DNA of 64,000 nucleotides from Nothopassalora personata (GCA_033816765.1 CM066290.1:930001-994000); one strand, 5' to 3'. Counted from the stretch's first letter, positions 43,311 through 55,810 are shown. Numbers and translations: made by a program. Notes: generated from the letters alone by a model not told the origin.

Positions 43311-44471
43311 GATCCGAGGCGCTTGTGATGCTTCGACTTGCTCACAGAGCGATCAACACTTGGCACAATAAGGCTGGTTCTGCTACGTCCATGCTATCTT
43401 GATTCGGCCAAGCAATCTTATGCGCGATCATACGAGTTTCCCCATCATCGTCATCAAGCATGCCTCCACAGTCTGCTGATAGCAACACTGTCGCAGTGAT
43501 TTGGGTTCAAGCTCCACTGCGCTGCTCGTTGCTCTGCCTTGATGGGCCCGAGGTGCCATGTACTAGCTTTGAACAGTCGTTATTGACACGAGGCCTACAA
43601 AGCACTCCAATAGGTCCCCAAAATCGATTCTCGCTCCAGAAATTTGACATGCCATGTTATCGACGTTTCTCTGTCTGATCATTGTGGCTGCATTGAGCAC
43701 AGAGAGGGAAAAGAGAATGTGATGAAATACAAAGGTCACCGGACTGATCATGTCAGCATACCTGTGCTTGAGCAGTATGAACGGGAGCAGATGGAGGAGA
43801 GCATGATCGAGCGGGATTGGGGAAGTCATACCCCTGACGAGTCGCCTTTCTTTCCTGATTGAAGGGAGAAGTGGCATCGACAGCAGGGGGTTTGATATGG
43901 GCGCATGGGGCAAGCCGGGGGGGGGCGGCAGCTCTACCGAGGTACCGAAACATGGACGTTCATGCTCCAAGAGTCCCACAAACACGCGTGTCCCTAGGAA
44001 GGTGTGAGATCCTCGCGGTTCATCTCTGTCAATATTCGCGACCGTCGAGAAATGAGATGAACAGTAATTAAGGTACTGTACTGTATCGCAAGTAGGGCCC
44101 GCGAGTCATGCGGCAAGCCGTTGGGACTTACCCGAAACATGCCACACCCCTCCACTTTCTCCGCACCCTCACGTCGTCTGGCGCTGGCACGCATGCATTT
44201 CCGGAATCTATACCCGCGCGTGTCATAGGCGCTTGGCTCATGTTGGTACAGTACACTGCATAAGATCCGAGGATGCAGAACTTCAACCTCCTTTGAGGCG
44301 TCGACAGGTGGGTTTCGAGGACATACACGTAACTCTTCCTGCTTCCTTTCTTTCTACCTTGTTCACAAGACAAGATACTGCTCCTTTACTCGCTTGCTTG
44401 ATCCATCCAAGTCATTCATAGCTTTCAGAAGCCACCGACGAAAAGCTCTACACTCATTCCCTCCTGTCATC
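43311..44471. other. Intergenic, no gene supported
   Basis: 1.2 kb between the chromodomain gene and the flavoprotein gene. Open frames up to 140 codons exist but show no recognisable protein. A run of nine G lies at 43917-43925. The last 200 bases, CT-rich, probably hold the flavoprotein promoter. Confidence 0.5.
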
Positions 44472-46552
44472 ATGGCTGGAGACCTCCCGTGGCCCCAAGT
44501 GCCTATTGGCAACAGGAATCATGCAAATGCAGCTGTAGTGATTATCGGCGGTGGTATTAGTGGCATGTGTGTAGCCATTGATCTGCTAAAGCGCAATAAC
44601 TGCCGAAACTTCATCATTCTCGAGAAGAGTGCAGGACTTGGAGGGACATGGTATGGTTAGTGTCTGACCAGTACAGCCACACTCTAAGTGCCAGTAGGAA
44701 CGACAACAAATACCCCGGCTGCTGCTGCGACGTTTGGTCCCAACTCTACAGCTACAGCTTCGCACAGAATCCCGACTGGTAAGAGCGACCCTCACAATCA
44801 GACCTCGCTGCCACGCGCGATGATACTGAAAGCCCATGACAGGACCAGAGAGTACCCCGGTCAAGAAGAGATCCTCTCGTACCTCCAGCGCGTAGCACAA
44901 GAATACAAGCTCCTTCCACATTTCAGATTCAATACCGAGGTCAAAGACGCGACGTGGGACGAACGCGAGAAGAAGTGGAGAGTCAATGTCGAGACCGCGT
45001 CTGGCAGTAAAGAAGCAGAGTACAACCCAGAGTACGAGATCAAGACGGATTTCCTGGTCAGTGCTGTGGGACAGCTGAACGTGCCGCAGTGGCCACAAAT
45101 CGCGGGCATCGAGAAGTTTGAGGGGAAGAAGATGCACTCTGCAAGATGGGATTGGAGTTATGATGTTACTGGGAAGAAGATTGCGCTGGTGGGAAATGGT
45201 ATGTGGGCTTGGAGATTGACTGGAAAAGCCGTGCTGACGATACCATAGGCTGCACCGCAGTTCAGATCCTACCTGAGCTCGCGAAGGTCGCGGAACATGT
45301 CACGGTCTTCCAGCGCACGCCGAACTGGGTCGTGCCGCGCGCGGACGCTCCAGTGAGTGCCACTTGGAGGAACATCTACAAGTATGTGCCTGGAGTCATG
45401 GCGCGCAAACGAGCAGCGTTGATGGACTTCCGGGAGTGGACTCATGGCTTCGTTGCGGAGTGAGTATCATTCCCAGCTACTACGAAGGGGAGACGAGAAG
45501 ACTGACAGAATCGACACTCAGTGCCAACTCCGACACCTCCAAGATGTTTGCCTCCATGTCGAAACAAATGCTCGAGGAGCAGCTGCCAAATAGACCCGAC
45601 CTCCACGAGAAGCTGACACCAAAATATCAACTCGGCTGTAAACGCATCATTATCAGTGATGACTATTTCCCAGCCATTGGACAAGAGAACGTGACACTCG
45701 AGACGCGCCCCATCTCTAGCATAGACGGCCACAGCGTCAAAGTCACCGATCCAAATGGCTCCCCAGTGTCAGCACGAGACGACTACGACCTTCTCGTCTG
45801 TGCCACAGGCTTCAAGACCGTGGACTTCATGCACCCGATTAAACTCACCGGCAAGAACGGGCGCTCTATCGGCGAAGTCTGGAAAGACGGCGCCCAAGCC
45901 TTCTACGGCATAACAGTCGAAGGTACGTACTCGAAGACAACCAGGCATGGGGCCGTGGCGCAGAGAGTATATTCGTATTTGAGACAAGACAATACCACCC
46001 GTTTCTCGAACACAACTAACACGCTGCTATTCAGATATGCCAAACTTCGGCATGCTCTACGGCCCCAACACAAACCTCGGCCACAACAGCATAATCCTGA
46101 TGATCGAAGCGCAATCCCGCTACATCAACGGCCTCATCACACCCGTCCTCGAGGCTCGCAAAGACGGCGGCGCCATCAATCTCACACCCCGCAAAGAACC
46201 GCTAGACGCCTACAATGCGCAAATCCAGAAAGAGCTGGCACACAGTGCTTTCAACGACCCGAATTGTCAGAGCTGGTACAAGAATGAGAAAGGGATCATC
46301 ACGAATAATTGGAGCCGGACTGTGGTGGAGTACCAGAAGATGGTGGAGGATGTCAAGTTTGATGAGTATGATTTCGAAGGGGATAGAGGGGAGGAGGTAA
46401 AGAGGAAGAGGATTCATGTGGGACGGGTGAGGGAGGAGACGGCGGTTAGCGATCGGACGTTGATGGTTCTGGGGGCGTTGGGAACGGCTGCGGCTGTGGG
46501 TGGGTGGGTATTGAGGAATTCGAGGTATTTGCAGAGTGTTAGGGTGAGGTAG
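44472..46552 (+). CDS. FAD-dependent monooxygenase, Baeyer-Villiger type
   Basis: Six exons: 44472-44650, 44698-44778, 44843-45198, 45249-45459, 45522-45922 and 46035-46552, phases consistent, giving 581 residues. The FAD site is GGGISG at residues 26-31, then [16 protein letters not shown] across the first splice. The BVMO fingerprint F-x-G-x3-H-x3-W-D is present ([12 protein letters not shown]), and the second nucleotide site reads VGNGCTAVQ. A C-terminal hydrophobic segment ([18 protein letters not shown]) suggests a membrane anchor. It would insert or add oxygen to a ketone or similar carbonyl using NADPH and O2; the substrate is unknown. The first donor, GTATGG at 44651, was preferred over GTTAGT because only it restores the WNDNKYPG frame. 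Confidence 0.88.
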
Positions 46553-46704
46553 TAGGTGTGAAAATTTGAGATGGGTCACGCATGAACTGAATGGATGGGC
46601 AATACGATCTCTATACCGTGCTCATAGCAGGGCCATTGTGTTTGCGCCTCTGACGTCCGGCATCACGATTTGTAGTAGGGTGCAATTAATCGTCTCTACA
46701 TCCA

Positions 46705-47733
46705 TTACAGCTTACCCTCCTCCTTCGCCCTATCCCTCTTCTCCTGCGCCTTCTTAATCAACGCATACATAGTCTGCAACCTCGGCATCTCCAACCCCTT
46801 CTCCCTCGCAATCCTAATCGGATTCCCCAAGATGACCTCCACCTCCATCCTATTCCCCTTGTCCCAATCGAGCCACATGCTCGGCTTACTCCCACTCGAA
46901 TTCTTCCTCGTCGACTGCAAGATTCGCTCAGCACCCGCCAGCGTCGAGGGCAGCGGCCGCCCCAAAACCTTTGGCGCCGTCTCCAGAACTTCCCGCATGA
47001 TCCCTTCCAGGTGCCGCGAGAGTTCGGGGTCGAGGGACATTTCTTGGTTCCCGCAGCCGCCCGAGAGGACGGAGCTGGGGTTCATCGCGGCGTTGATGGC
47101 GATCTTGTGCCAGCGGACGAACTGCAGGCCGGCGTGATCGTAGGATTCTGCGTCGTTGATGCCGACGTCTTGGAGCAGGCCGACCAGAGCACGGGTCTTC
47201 TCGGTGGCGAGCTTGTCTGCTTCCGCGGCGCCGCTCCCGCCGTGGTCGAGATGAGGCAAGTAGGGACCGATGGATATTCGGGTCCATCGGTTGTGCTGGA
47301 TCACGCCGTGGCGAGGTTGTGCTGCGGAGGCGATTGTTACCGCGCTGAGGATTGACGCCCGGGGGAATCGCTTGTGGTACGGCTCTTCTACGCCTAGCCC
47401 GTTTTGCACGAGCACGATGCTTGTGCCGTCGCTGACGAGGCCGTCTATTAGAGCGCTGTCATCGCTCACATCTGGCAGGGCCTTTGTTGCCACTAGGAGA
47501 TAGTCCCATTTGATGTTGGCTTTCCGTGCCTCATCAGGTGAGCTGAAGACGTATTCGGGCCTGAAGACTTGCTTGCCGTATTTGGGAGATGTGACTCGGA
47601 AGCCATTGGCTTTCACGGCTTGGAAGTTGGATCTGCAGAGGGCTGATACGGCAGTGTTGGGAGCACAGGCGAGTCTTGCGCCATAGAACGCTCCTATGGC
47701 GCCGGCGCCAACAATGAGGATTCTTGTTGGCAT
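46705..47733 (-). CDS. 2-dehydropantoate 2-reductase family protein
   Basis: Intronless, 342 residues. The N-terminal Rossmann fold starts MPTRILIVGAGAIGAFYG; VLVQNGLG is conserved, and the C-terminal helical domain has RWHKIAINAAMNPSSVL with the family Lys and Asn. The fold is that of ketopantoate reductase (ApbA/PanE), which makes pantoate for coenzyme A with NADPH. Filamentous fungi have several paralogues, some in secondary metabolism, so exact substrate is open. The start at 47733 gives the normal N-terminus; the longer frame begins with GTG. It is convergent with the flavoprotein gene. Confidence 0.88.
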   Translation of the reverse strand: MPTRILIVGAGAIGAFYGARLACAPNTAVSALCRSNFQAVKANGFRVTSPKYGKQVFRPEYVFSSPDEARKANIKWDYLLVATKALPDVSDDSALIDGLVSDGTSIVLVQNGLGVEEPYHKRFPRASILSAVTIASAAQPRHGVIQHNRWTRISIGPYLPHLDHGGSGAAEADKLATEKTRALVGLLQDVGINDAESYDHAGLQFVRWHKIAINAAMNPSSVLSGGCGNQEMSLDPELSRHLEGIMREVLETAPKVLGRPLPSTLAGAERILQSTRKNSSGSKPSMWLDWDKGNRMEVEVILGNPIRIAREKGLEMPRLQTMYALIKKAQEKRDRAKEEGKL

Positions 47734-48196
47734 ATCTACTGAGGTGACGCTGTTTTTCCAATGGTAGTTCGACACGTTAATGTGATTGATCCTAATGTCC
47801 TCGCAGCACGACTATCCCACTGGGGGGGGGGGTGGACGTTGCAACTCGCAGCCTCGGCAAAAGTCGGGGGCGAGGGGTGTACAGTAGCTATGTAGCATGC
47901 TCAGGTCACTGCATACTGCCTCCTCTGTCAGGCGTTAAGACGTCGTCAAATACATTCTCTCCCAGAACGGCAATGAGCTCTGTCTGTGCGGCGGCCTAAT
48001 AACATCATGCACCTATTCCATGGCGAGAAACATGGCGCTCGACAACGCGTGATTCGACATGTCTATGTCCTCTCTCCGCCCACAACATTACTGGGATATC
48101 CTCCCATCGAAACAACGAGTAGACTCATACACGGCTCACAAAACAATCTCGATGTAAGAGCCAGCATGGCTTTGGACGGATACGGTACTTGTTATC
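47734..48196. other. Intergenic
   Basis: Upstream of the ketopantoate-reductase-family gene and downstream of D-amino-acid oxidase. A run of 11 G lies at 47822-47832. No gene supported. Confidence 0.5.
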
Positions 48197-49502
48197 TCAA
48201 AGCTTCGCACTGACAGCTTTCTTTGCCGACTTCCCAAGACCCTCCTGAACCAACCTCACCACCTTCCTCGCACACCCAATCGAATTCTGGTACCCTCCCC
48301 CAGCATGTCCATACGCATGCACCACCTGCCTCCCACCCACGACCTCCCTCTCCGTCCGCGGTCCTTCCTCCCTGGCCGGCCTCAAGCCAGCCTGCGCACT
48401 AATCACCTCAAACCCACCATCCTCCCCCGTCAACAACTCCGGCACCATCCACCTACACCTCTCCAAAATCGTCTTCGTAGTCTCCGGATCGGCCTCCCCA
48501 CTCCAATCTCCCCTTTCTTTCGTCCCGCCGAGAATGCTAGTTCCACTGCCAGGCCGCGGAATGCAATATGAGCTTACCCCAGACCCAATGGCGCCCGCGT
48601 GGTAACGAGTCCGTGTGGCTTTCGCTTCGCCTTTCACAAGGACCGTCTGTCCTCTGACCGGGAACATTGAAACGTCTTCGCAGAGCTTCATGGCTCCGAG
48701 ACCGGTGCAGTTGACGAAGCAGTCGACTTCCGCTCTGCCAGTGGCTCGGGCAATCCCTTCAGCGGCCGTGAGAGCTTTTTCGAGACCGCCGTCGGTGGGA
48801 AGGCGGGATTGCAAGACGAGAGCGCCGTTCTTTCGTGCACGTTCTTGGAGGTAGAGGAGGTATTGTGGGACGTTTATGGAACATGCTCGCGAGGTCGCGC
48901 CCCAGATGATTTCTGGAGCGTTCGCCGGGCGATGGCGGTTGATGGAGAGGATCGGGTCGTGGTAGAGGGATAGCTGCTTGAAGTCTTGGACGATGGGAGC
49001 CCACCAGAGGTCTTCTTGGATGTCGGTATCCCAGTAGTGGATCGATTCTTGCATCTGTGGCGCGCAAGGTTAGTGCTGATGGTGTAAAGGATCTAGGCTC
49101 AGGAGGATCGTCGTGCCTTCAGACCACTTTTCGGCAGTTTAGAATCTTTCTCTTCATCTTCGAGAATTCGAAGCCAGTATTGGAAAGTTTGGGCGTCCCA
49201 GTCGCACTGTTCTGGTGTATGTGTTGTGGCATGAGTTCGCCAGTGTGCGCCGGCCCTGATCGTGCGTCAGAAGTAATTGGCGTAGCGAGAGTGTAGGACG
49301 CAGATACCATGGCGACGTGTATTCTATGCTCATGTCACCCGGCACATGTGCAGCTATGACAGTGACAATGTAGCCAGCCTCAGATAGGAAGACGGCATTA
49401 GTAAGACCGACGACGCCGGCGCTGGACTCAGTCAGTTCTGGTGATGTTAAGAGGGAAATGTTCAACGAACCCCAGGATTACCACATGCTGTTTCGAAGAC
49501 AT
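48197..49502 (-). CDS. D-amino-acid oxidase, peroxisomal
   Basis: Four exons: 49502-49471, 49421-49308, 49255-49125 (last donor uncertain by a few bases) and 49047-48197, about 375 residues. Joining the first two restores the FAD loop VVILGAGVVGLT; the next join gives SPWAGAHWR. Later come SINVPQYLLYL, VDCFVNCTGLGA, PVRGQTVLVKGE, the RPAREEGPRTE motif and HAYGHAGGGYQ of DAAO. The C-terminus is AKL, a type 1 peroxisomal signal. It oxidises D-amino acids to keto acids, ammonia and hydrogen peroxide, and allows growth on them. The large last exon alone looks like a full gene but lacks the FAD loop. Confidence 0.9.
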
Positions 49503-49777
49503 CGTGCCATCGATCAAGACATGCCATAAAATATCTAGTGTTGGAACTTCATAACGTTATATAGCCGACCGCCGCGGCCGTCCGCGGCCCTGCTGTTCCT
49601 TGGCCGCTTGGGCCGACCGAAAGTGACAGAAGTCGGCTCGGAACATTCACACCGTTGCGCAGGAAAAGGGTATCTACAAAAATGCTGCTGTCGTCGCTGC
49701 ACCCCATGGTAAACGCCAGGTCGTAATGCTGTCCTCCCAACACCGCGCTAAATGACAACAAATCACACACTGCCTCG

Positions 49778-51845
49778 TTACTCCTGTTCGCCTGCTTGAT
49801 CCTCAACAGATGGCGTGGTAGGAAGTGCAGATATTGCCTTCTGCACTTCCTCATTCGCGACTTGCTGCCACTTTTCCCGCGATTCCTGATCAGCAAGCGC
49901 CGATACATCTCCTACCAGATCGTACATCTTCCTGCTAACATCTCGATTGATATCTGTGTACTGGTCTTTGGTCACTTCTTTTTCCCAATATTTCGCTCCG
50001 AGTGACAGCTTGACCATGCGCTGTATCTCTTCTTTGGCTGAATAAGAAAGCGCCCGCGAGGGCGACGAAGATGACTGTCTGCCGTTGGCGACCGCGTTCC
50101 CATCGCCTGGTGAGGCATCGCGAGCATTTCGCCTCCGGCCACGACGTTGTGCTCCAGCCGGCGACTGGTTCAAGTCCAATCTTGGAACAGCTGGTGAGAA
50201 CGGCGAAAACATTTGGTTCAAAGGTGAAATCGCCGGCATGATCTGAGAAGACAGCGGAGGCGACAATGGCCTGTGTGGTGGCGGTGTCGTTGCCACAGGT
50301 GTTCCATCTTCCGAAGAGGCCGGCGATTGTACAGGTGAAGAATTACGGGGTGAGAAGTGTCCGCAAACATGATCTGATGCAGCCGGAGAAGAGGCAGAGG
50401 TAGCTTTGTTCTCGACCTCGCGGAGCAGGGATGACAGGAATGTTTGCTCGTCCCCGTTTCTGCGAGCCGCGGCAGCAGAGGACTCTGGCTGTTCGGGGGC
50501 GGCATTTCGTGGACGGCGCAGTCGCGGGCGCTTGAGTTCTGGTTGTGCGGATGATTGCTCAGGTTCGCGAGATGGAGCAGGCGACTGTGTTGCTCTGCGC
50601 TTGCGACGTCTTGCGTTGGCTGGAGCCTCTTCATGCGACTCTCGAGCTTTGTCAAAAGCGTTCCAAGCACGAAGCTCATCTTGAGACTCCGGCGTGGATG
50701 GCACGATACGTTGGCCGTTGATCCTGGCTTGTGCAATGCCGCGCAGACGATTCGATGCGCCTTGTCGATCCGCAATGTTGAACCTTGCCTGCCAGCGCTC
50801 GAATTCTCTTCGCTGCTCTTCTGTTCGTGTATCTGCAGGCTCTTCGTCGTATGGGAAGTCCAGATCCATGTCAAGACGTCGATTGACCTCCTGCCAGACC
50901 CGAGCCCACATCGCATCGTCGTTGCGGCGGCGGCGCGGACGGGCGGCATTACCACGACCGTTGCCATTCGCTACACGGCGTCTTCTGCCTCTTCCGGCAG
51001 CGGATGCAAGGCCAGGTAGATCGGCATCCGCCTCGAGGTGTCCAAGACAGCTCTCGCAATACCATACTTCTGGCACGTCTGCGTCAAATCCCGCACAGAA
51101 GATGTGGACGCTCCGATCACATCCGTCACAATACATTGCTCCAAGACCGTCGGTCGGGACCTCGCAGATGAGACATGGCTCGGCCATTTCCACCGCGAAC
51201 AACTCATCGTCAACAACCATCGTTGGATCGACTTCCGCCTCTTGCGACTTGTCCATGACAGCATAGCTGTCGAGAACTTGACCACCTACGGTGCGGCTGA
51301 CTTCGACCATGTTGAACACCGTCCGACATATCGGGCAGCTATTAGCGCGCTCGACCCAAGGCTTCAAGCATGAGTTGTGCAGGTCATGTTTGCAAGGTAG
51401 TAGGTGGGCTATGGCTTCTTCGTCGGTCTGTATGGTACTGAGACGGAGGTCAGCAAGCATTCTTTCTTGGGACCATACTGGAGGCCTCCAGTCGCTTCGC
51501 ATCAAAGTGCAAGCTTTGGGGTAACCTCACCTTCCAAACTCATTCGGCGAATATCTGGTAGATGTTCAAGCCGTCCAAGATAGGAAGCATGGCGCAAAGA
51601 CACCGAGGCGGTGGCGAGGCGGGTAGGCCCGGAGACCTCCAGTAAGGTAAAGCCGCAAAGACAGCAGGGTGGAAGTTCGTTCAAAGCGGTTCGGGTATAT
51701 ACCTTTGGTCGTTGTGAATTGGAGCTCGCTTGGCATCGCTCTCGTTGCCAGCATCATCAGCGGGTACATCGGCAGCTCCCGGCGGTGGATCTTCGTCCAC
51801 AGTGGTCCGTAGGTCTCCTAAACAGACAATACACGTGTCTGCCAT
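49778..51845 (-). CDS. RING and PHD finger protein
   Basis: Exon 1, 51845-51703, begins MADTCIVCLGDL, the first RING cysteines. After a 265-bp intron, exon 2 (51437-49778) carries the rest of the RING (LLPCKHDLHNSCLKPWVE, CPICRTVF) and a C4HC3 PHD finger (PCLICEVPTD, MYCDGCDRSVHIFC, WYCESC). About 600 residues in total. A 33-base cassette exon inside the intron is possible. Basic, Pro/Ser-rich linkers and a conserved C-terminal helical block (KEEIQRMVKLSLGAKYWEKEVTKDQYTDIN) follow; this block resembles the C-termini of PHRF1-like proteins, which bind the Pol II CTD. It is probably a nuclear E3 ubiquitin ligase acting on chromatin or Pol II. Confidence 0.82.
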
Positions 51846-52435
51846 CTTGTGTTGAGCTCGAGGGAGTCTTCTGAAGTGTGGTGTGAAGTATATTCATGAG
51901 TTTGGTGGTGTCGAGTTTGGTGGGTTGAAAGAAGGGAAGATCGATAACTGCGGAGTGAGATGTTATAAAGAGGCACGCTAGGCCGGAATTGGTGCGCAGC
52001 CACCAATCGTAGCTTCTGCTTCATGCAATCAGCAGGCACCATACTTTCCTCGTGATATCGCGTGCCGGAATACAGATGCGGTGAGTCAGTTGACTGTTCG
52101 CACGAGATAGAGCCAGTCACTCAGCATCGCGTCGCGACGTGGCGACGCCATTTCGATGGTAAAGGTGCACGTGGTTTTACGTGGATTCATTCGTTCGTGG
52201 ACGGAGAAAGACGGCCTGCAGTGCTGGATTGGAAGGCTCGTGTAAGCTCCTTGACATCCTGCGTTGGCCGGTGTACGAAGAAGGTGGGGAAAAGAAGAAG
52301 ACAAAAGTTCGGTCGTCTGCGACACTTTTCATTCGTGCATTTCGCTAAGAAACCTGCTCTTTTGCTGTGTCCATTTCCAGCCTGATGAGCGCAGTAACGC
52401 CGTAGAAGCCTCCCAATGCAAGCAAAAGTGCCCAC
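51846..52435. other. Intergenic
   Basis: Promoter side of the RING/PHD gene and 3' side of eL43. Small frames lack resemblance to known proteins. No feature supported. Confidence 0.5.
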
Positions 52436-52951
52436 TTATACCTCGGCGATCTCGCGCAGACGACGGATGGTCGACCGTGTTGCAGCGGCGGCTGGTGTCC
52501 TGTGGGGAAGATAGCGGTTAGTGATGCACCGTCGTCTGTCCTCGAGTGGTTCCCAACATACGATACAGTGTAGGCTCCACCGGCAACAGTCTTTCCACAC
52601 GACTTGCAGTCCCAGATACCAACGGCGTTACGCTTGACGGAGACCTTGCCGCAGAAAGTGCATGTGTAGCGAGCGTGCTGGGAGATTTCGATCTTCTTGA
52701 CTTGCTTACGCAGCGAAGCACCGTAACTATTTCACTCGTCAGAACTGCATCAACTTGGCACTGCCGTCAAATTCGCGCTTCTTCTTCCGCCGTCTCGTGT
52801 GGTACAAAAGACCAGGCCGCCCGGTCCTTCACCACCCTTCTCTTCCTCGTCCACTTCCTCGAGATGCGCGTGGGGCTTCGATGTCCAGGGAGCGTGCATA
52901 CCGTGTACCGTATTTACCGGTGATTCCGACCTTCTTGGTGCGCTTCGTCAT
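52436..52951 (-). CDS. RPL43: 60S ribosomal protein eL43 (L37a)
   Basis: Exons 52951-52902, 52726-52562 and 52499-52436 with introns of 175 and 62 bp give exactly 92 residues, the family length. The sequence starts [20 protein letters not shown], holds the zinc finger ([26 protein letters not shown]) and ends [10 protein letters not shown]. It is a structural protein of the large cytosolic subunit. The first intron close to the start is typical of ribosomal protein genes. It shares a 495-bp divergent promoter with the SCCPDH-like gene. Confidence 0.97.
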
Positions 52952-53446
52952 TTTGGCGGTATTGTGTGTTTGACGAAAGGTGAGGTGGAGTACGCTGAGA
53001 TTGTATCCGATCCTGAGTTCTGTGGGACATTTCGACTTCGTTTGGCGTGCTTGGCGCGATCGGGTGTATCCGCTCTTCGTCACGGTGGAGAAGGTCTCCC
53101 CTTCAATACTCAATGGAATCCATGAATATTTGACGACCACCCTGGACCACCAGTTCTGGACGATCACCAGCGTTGACATTGCCAGGAGGCAGTCGCCGCC
53201 AGCTATTGCTCTGTGTCGTTACTGCTATCTCCATTCATATGTCAACACAACGGACAGCTCGCCTCGGCTGTCAATGTTGGCAGCATAAGACGCTGGCCAG
53301 GCACGAAGATGTCGAAACTCGAAAGCTCCATCGGGCGTCATCTCCTTCTGTTGCCTGCTCCGAATGATGCATACAAGTAGCACGAGCACTCTCCTAACAT
53401 TCTCCCTCTTCCCTTCATCAACCGACACCCTCCTGCACCTCACATC

Positions 53447-54946
53447 ATGTCTCAAGAACAGCGCCAGTATGAGTGCGTACTCTTTGGCGCGACCGGCTAT
53501 ACTGGCAAGTACACGGCCGAGTACATCACGAAACACCTGCCAACCGACTTCAAGTGGGCCATCGCGGGTCGAACAGAGAGCAAGTTGAAGTCAGTCGCCG
53601 ACGAACTCCGCACCTTCAACCCAGATCGTGTTCAGCCTGGGATTGAGCTCGCTCAATTGAGCAAGGACGACCTCGTGAAGCTAGCTAGGAAGACCAAAGG
53701 TGCGTCGCAGAATTGAGCCATGGATGGGATGGCTGTGTAGTTCTCGCGAGTATTCCTTTTTCGGCACCTTTCGTTGAGAAGTCGACCATTGCACGAAACT
53801 ACGCTCTCGAAGATCACGGCTGATAAATGGTCCGTGACTAGTGTTGATCAGCACCGTAGGCCCGTACCACAAGTATGGGACTGCTGCGTTCGAGGCATGC
53901 GCAGAGAATGGCACGCACTACGTCGACTGCACTGGCGAGGTGCCGTGGGTGTACGAGATGACCAAAAAGTACGATGCTCTAGCGAAATCAACCGGAGCGA
54001 TCATGATTCCACAGAACGGTGTCGAGAGTGCGCCAACAGACCTGGTACGATAGCATCGTGTGCGCCATTCCTTACTTGGCTGACATAAAGCAGATGTGTT
54101 GGATGCTTGTAACACACATTCGCCAAACACTCAATACTGGCACAGCAGAGTTGATCGACATTATACACGATCTCAACTCTGCCCCAAGCGGCGGTACTCT
54201 TGATACTGTCTTGAGCTTGTTTGAAACATACAGCCTGAGCCAGGTCGCTAAAGCCATGTCGCCATTCTCGCTATGCACCGTTACACCACCCAAGCAGAAT
54301 CGCAGCAAGCCAATTATTGAACTTGTCACAGGTCTTCGCACTGATGATGTGTTGGGCACTCTGACCACCAGCATACAAGGACCGACAGACGCACCCATTG
54401 TCAATCGTACCTATGGTCTGATCGATGGTGGCAAGTTCTACGGCCCCAACTTTCAGCTCACGACGTACATGCGTGTAAGCAACAAAATCAACGGCTTCCT
54501 GGTTCATCTGGCACTTACGTTGGGTTTTGCCGCACTGATCCTGCCACCTTTCAGATGGCTGGCCAGAAGGTTCGTATACGCTCCAGGCTCTGGTACACCC
54601 CGAGAGTAAGTCTTCTTTATCGTGCAAAAAGCGCCACTATCTCTCTAATGCACCTACCAGGCAAGCCAGCAAAGAGCACTGCGAATGGCGAGCACTTGCG
54701 AACGCTGATCAGAGCGACGATTCGGAGGATCCCAAGCGCGCCTATGGTCGTGTTCGATGGAACGGATCGATGTATGATTTGACCGGCACGTTCCTCGGGG
54801 CAGCAGCATACTGTTTGAGTCGAGAGACCAAGACGCTTGCCCATGAAATCGGCGGCGGCGTACTTACGCCAGCATCCCTGGGCACGTCATATCTATCTCT
54901 GCTGCAGAGTGCGGGACTCGAGACGGAGACTAGGATGCTACCTTAA
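53447..54946 (+). CDS. Saccharopine dehydrogenase-like oxidoreductase (SCCPDH family)
   Basis: Four exons: 53447-53699, 53842-54044, 54094-54605 and 54661-54946, 417 residues with consistent phases. The Rossmann fold shows FGATGYTGKYTAEY and AGRTESKL. VLISTVGPYHKYG and THYVDCTGEVPWV are family hallmarks, followed by MIPQNGVESAPTDL, TAELIDIIHDLNSAPSGGTL and a hydrophobic segment (VHLALTLGFAALILPPF) before the tail. These are membrane- or lipid-droplet-associated proteins of unproven reaction, not the lysine-pathway enzyme itself. Intron 1 is long (142 bp) and contains a short open stretch, but the direct join KTK-VLISTVGPY matches the family. Confidence 0.88.
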
Positions 54947-55330
54947 GCAGACTATTTGAGCGGTGAGGCTCCCGATTGTCTGGTTGTTGACCAATCCCGC
55001 CAACCATCGCAGAAACAGATCCAGATGACTCGCTCCCGCAGCAGAGGCAGGGTCACCCAAGCCTCGGGTCACAACGAAGTTCTTCCTATCCGCCGACTGC
55101 GATTCTATTTGTTGTCTCACTTCCTCTTTTCAACTTCGGCATATTTGTTGTTGCCAATTTGTTGTCAAGTCTCCGAGCTTAGCGTCTTGCCTCGCTGACA
55201 CTACAAAGATGGCCTGAACGCCACAACACTATTCCGCCTAGCAATGGCACACCGCCGTCTGAGAGTTTCGATATCAAGCTTACGCTGATTCAATTTCATA
55301 CCCGGTGCGATCTGGAAACCCATCTTGGCC

Positions 55331-55810
55331 ATGTGCTTGGGTACATACGTCGTGTCCTACAGTTGTGGACACACCTCATACAAGAACAATGTCTGTCTAC
55401 AGGATGTGGACCCACACTACCGATGTGAACCACGAGGCATGAAGATTACACAACCGACCGGACGATGCGTTGAATGCTTTGCGAGAGATCTTGCGCCTCA
55501 TCAACATCTGACGACGACTGTTCGATTCAACCCCGATCCGAGTGTTGCGATAGAGGTACCACAGCCTTTATCGCCGCGAAGCAGTGTTTCTAGCTCCGCG
55601 AGCGAGCGCAACGATGCTATCATCAAGTGGTATGAGTTGTCTGGGAAGGTGTCAAGACAGCCAGACGACACACTAACAAAACGACAGGGTCATGGAGGTC
55701 CCGACTTCACCAGGTGTAATACGCATCGAACGAGAGATACGACAAACTGTTTGCTCTCTGGGTCAGACACTGCCCGAGAAAGACCACCGCCACGACCGAT
55801 GTCTACCTAA
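55331..55810 (+). CDS. Hypothetical Cys-rich protein, structure uncertain
   Basis: An ATG frame of 159 codons. The first 60 residues hold six Cys with paired spacing (MCLGTYVVSYSCGHTSYKN, VCLQDVD, RCEPRG, GRCVECF), a pattern of small Cys/His-rich fungal proteins that may bind zinc. A Ser-rich linker follows. The C-terminal third may be wrong: from about 55690 another frame reads more naturally (VIRIEREIRQTVCSLGQ, EADDDDES), so an intron starting near GTGTCA at 55641 is likely, but I cannot find phases that join. Not recognised. Confidence 0.4.
   Translation: MCLGTYVVSYSCGHTSYKNNVCLQDVDPHYRCEPRGMKITQPTGRCVECFARDLAPHQHLTTTVRFNPDPSVAIEVPQPLSPRSSVSSSASERNDAIIKWYELSGKVSRQPDDTLTKRQGHGGPDFTRCNTHRTRDTTNCLLSGSDTARERPPPRPMST

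Noticed and set aside
44472..49502. Secondary-metabolite gene cluster
   Set aside because: No polyketide, peptide or terpene synthase, transporter or pathway regulator is next to the three oxidoreductases.
53700..53841. Open stretch reading VLASIPFSAPFVEKSTIARN, possibly an exon
   Set aside because: It ends in TGA, and the family sequence runs directly from KTK to VLISTVGPY across this interval.
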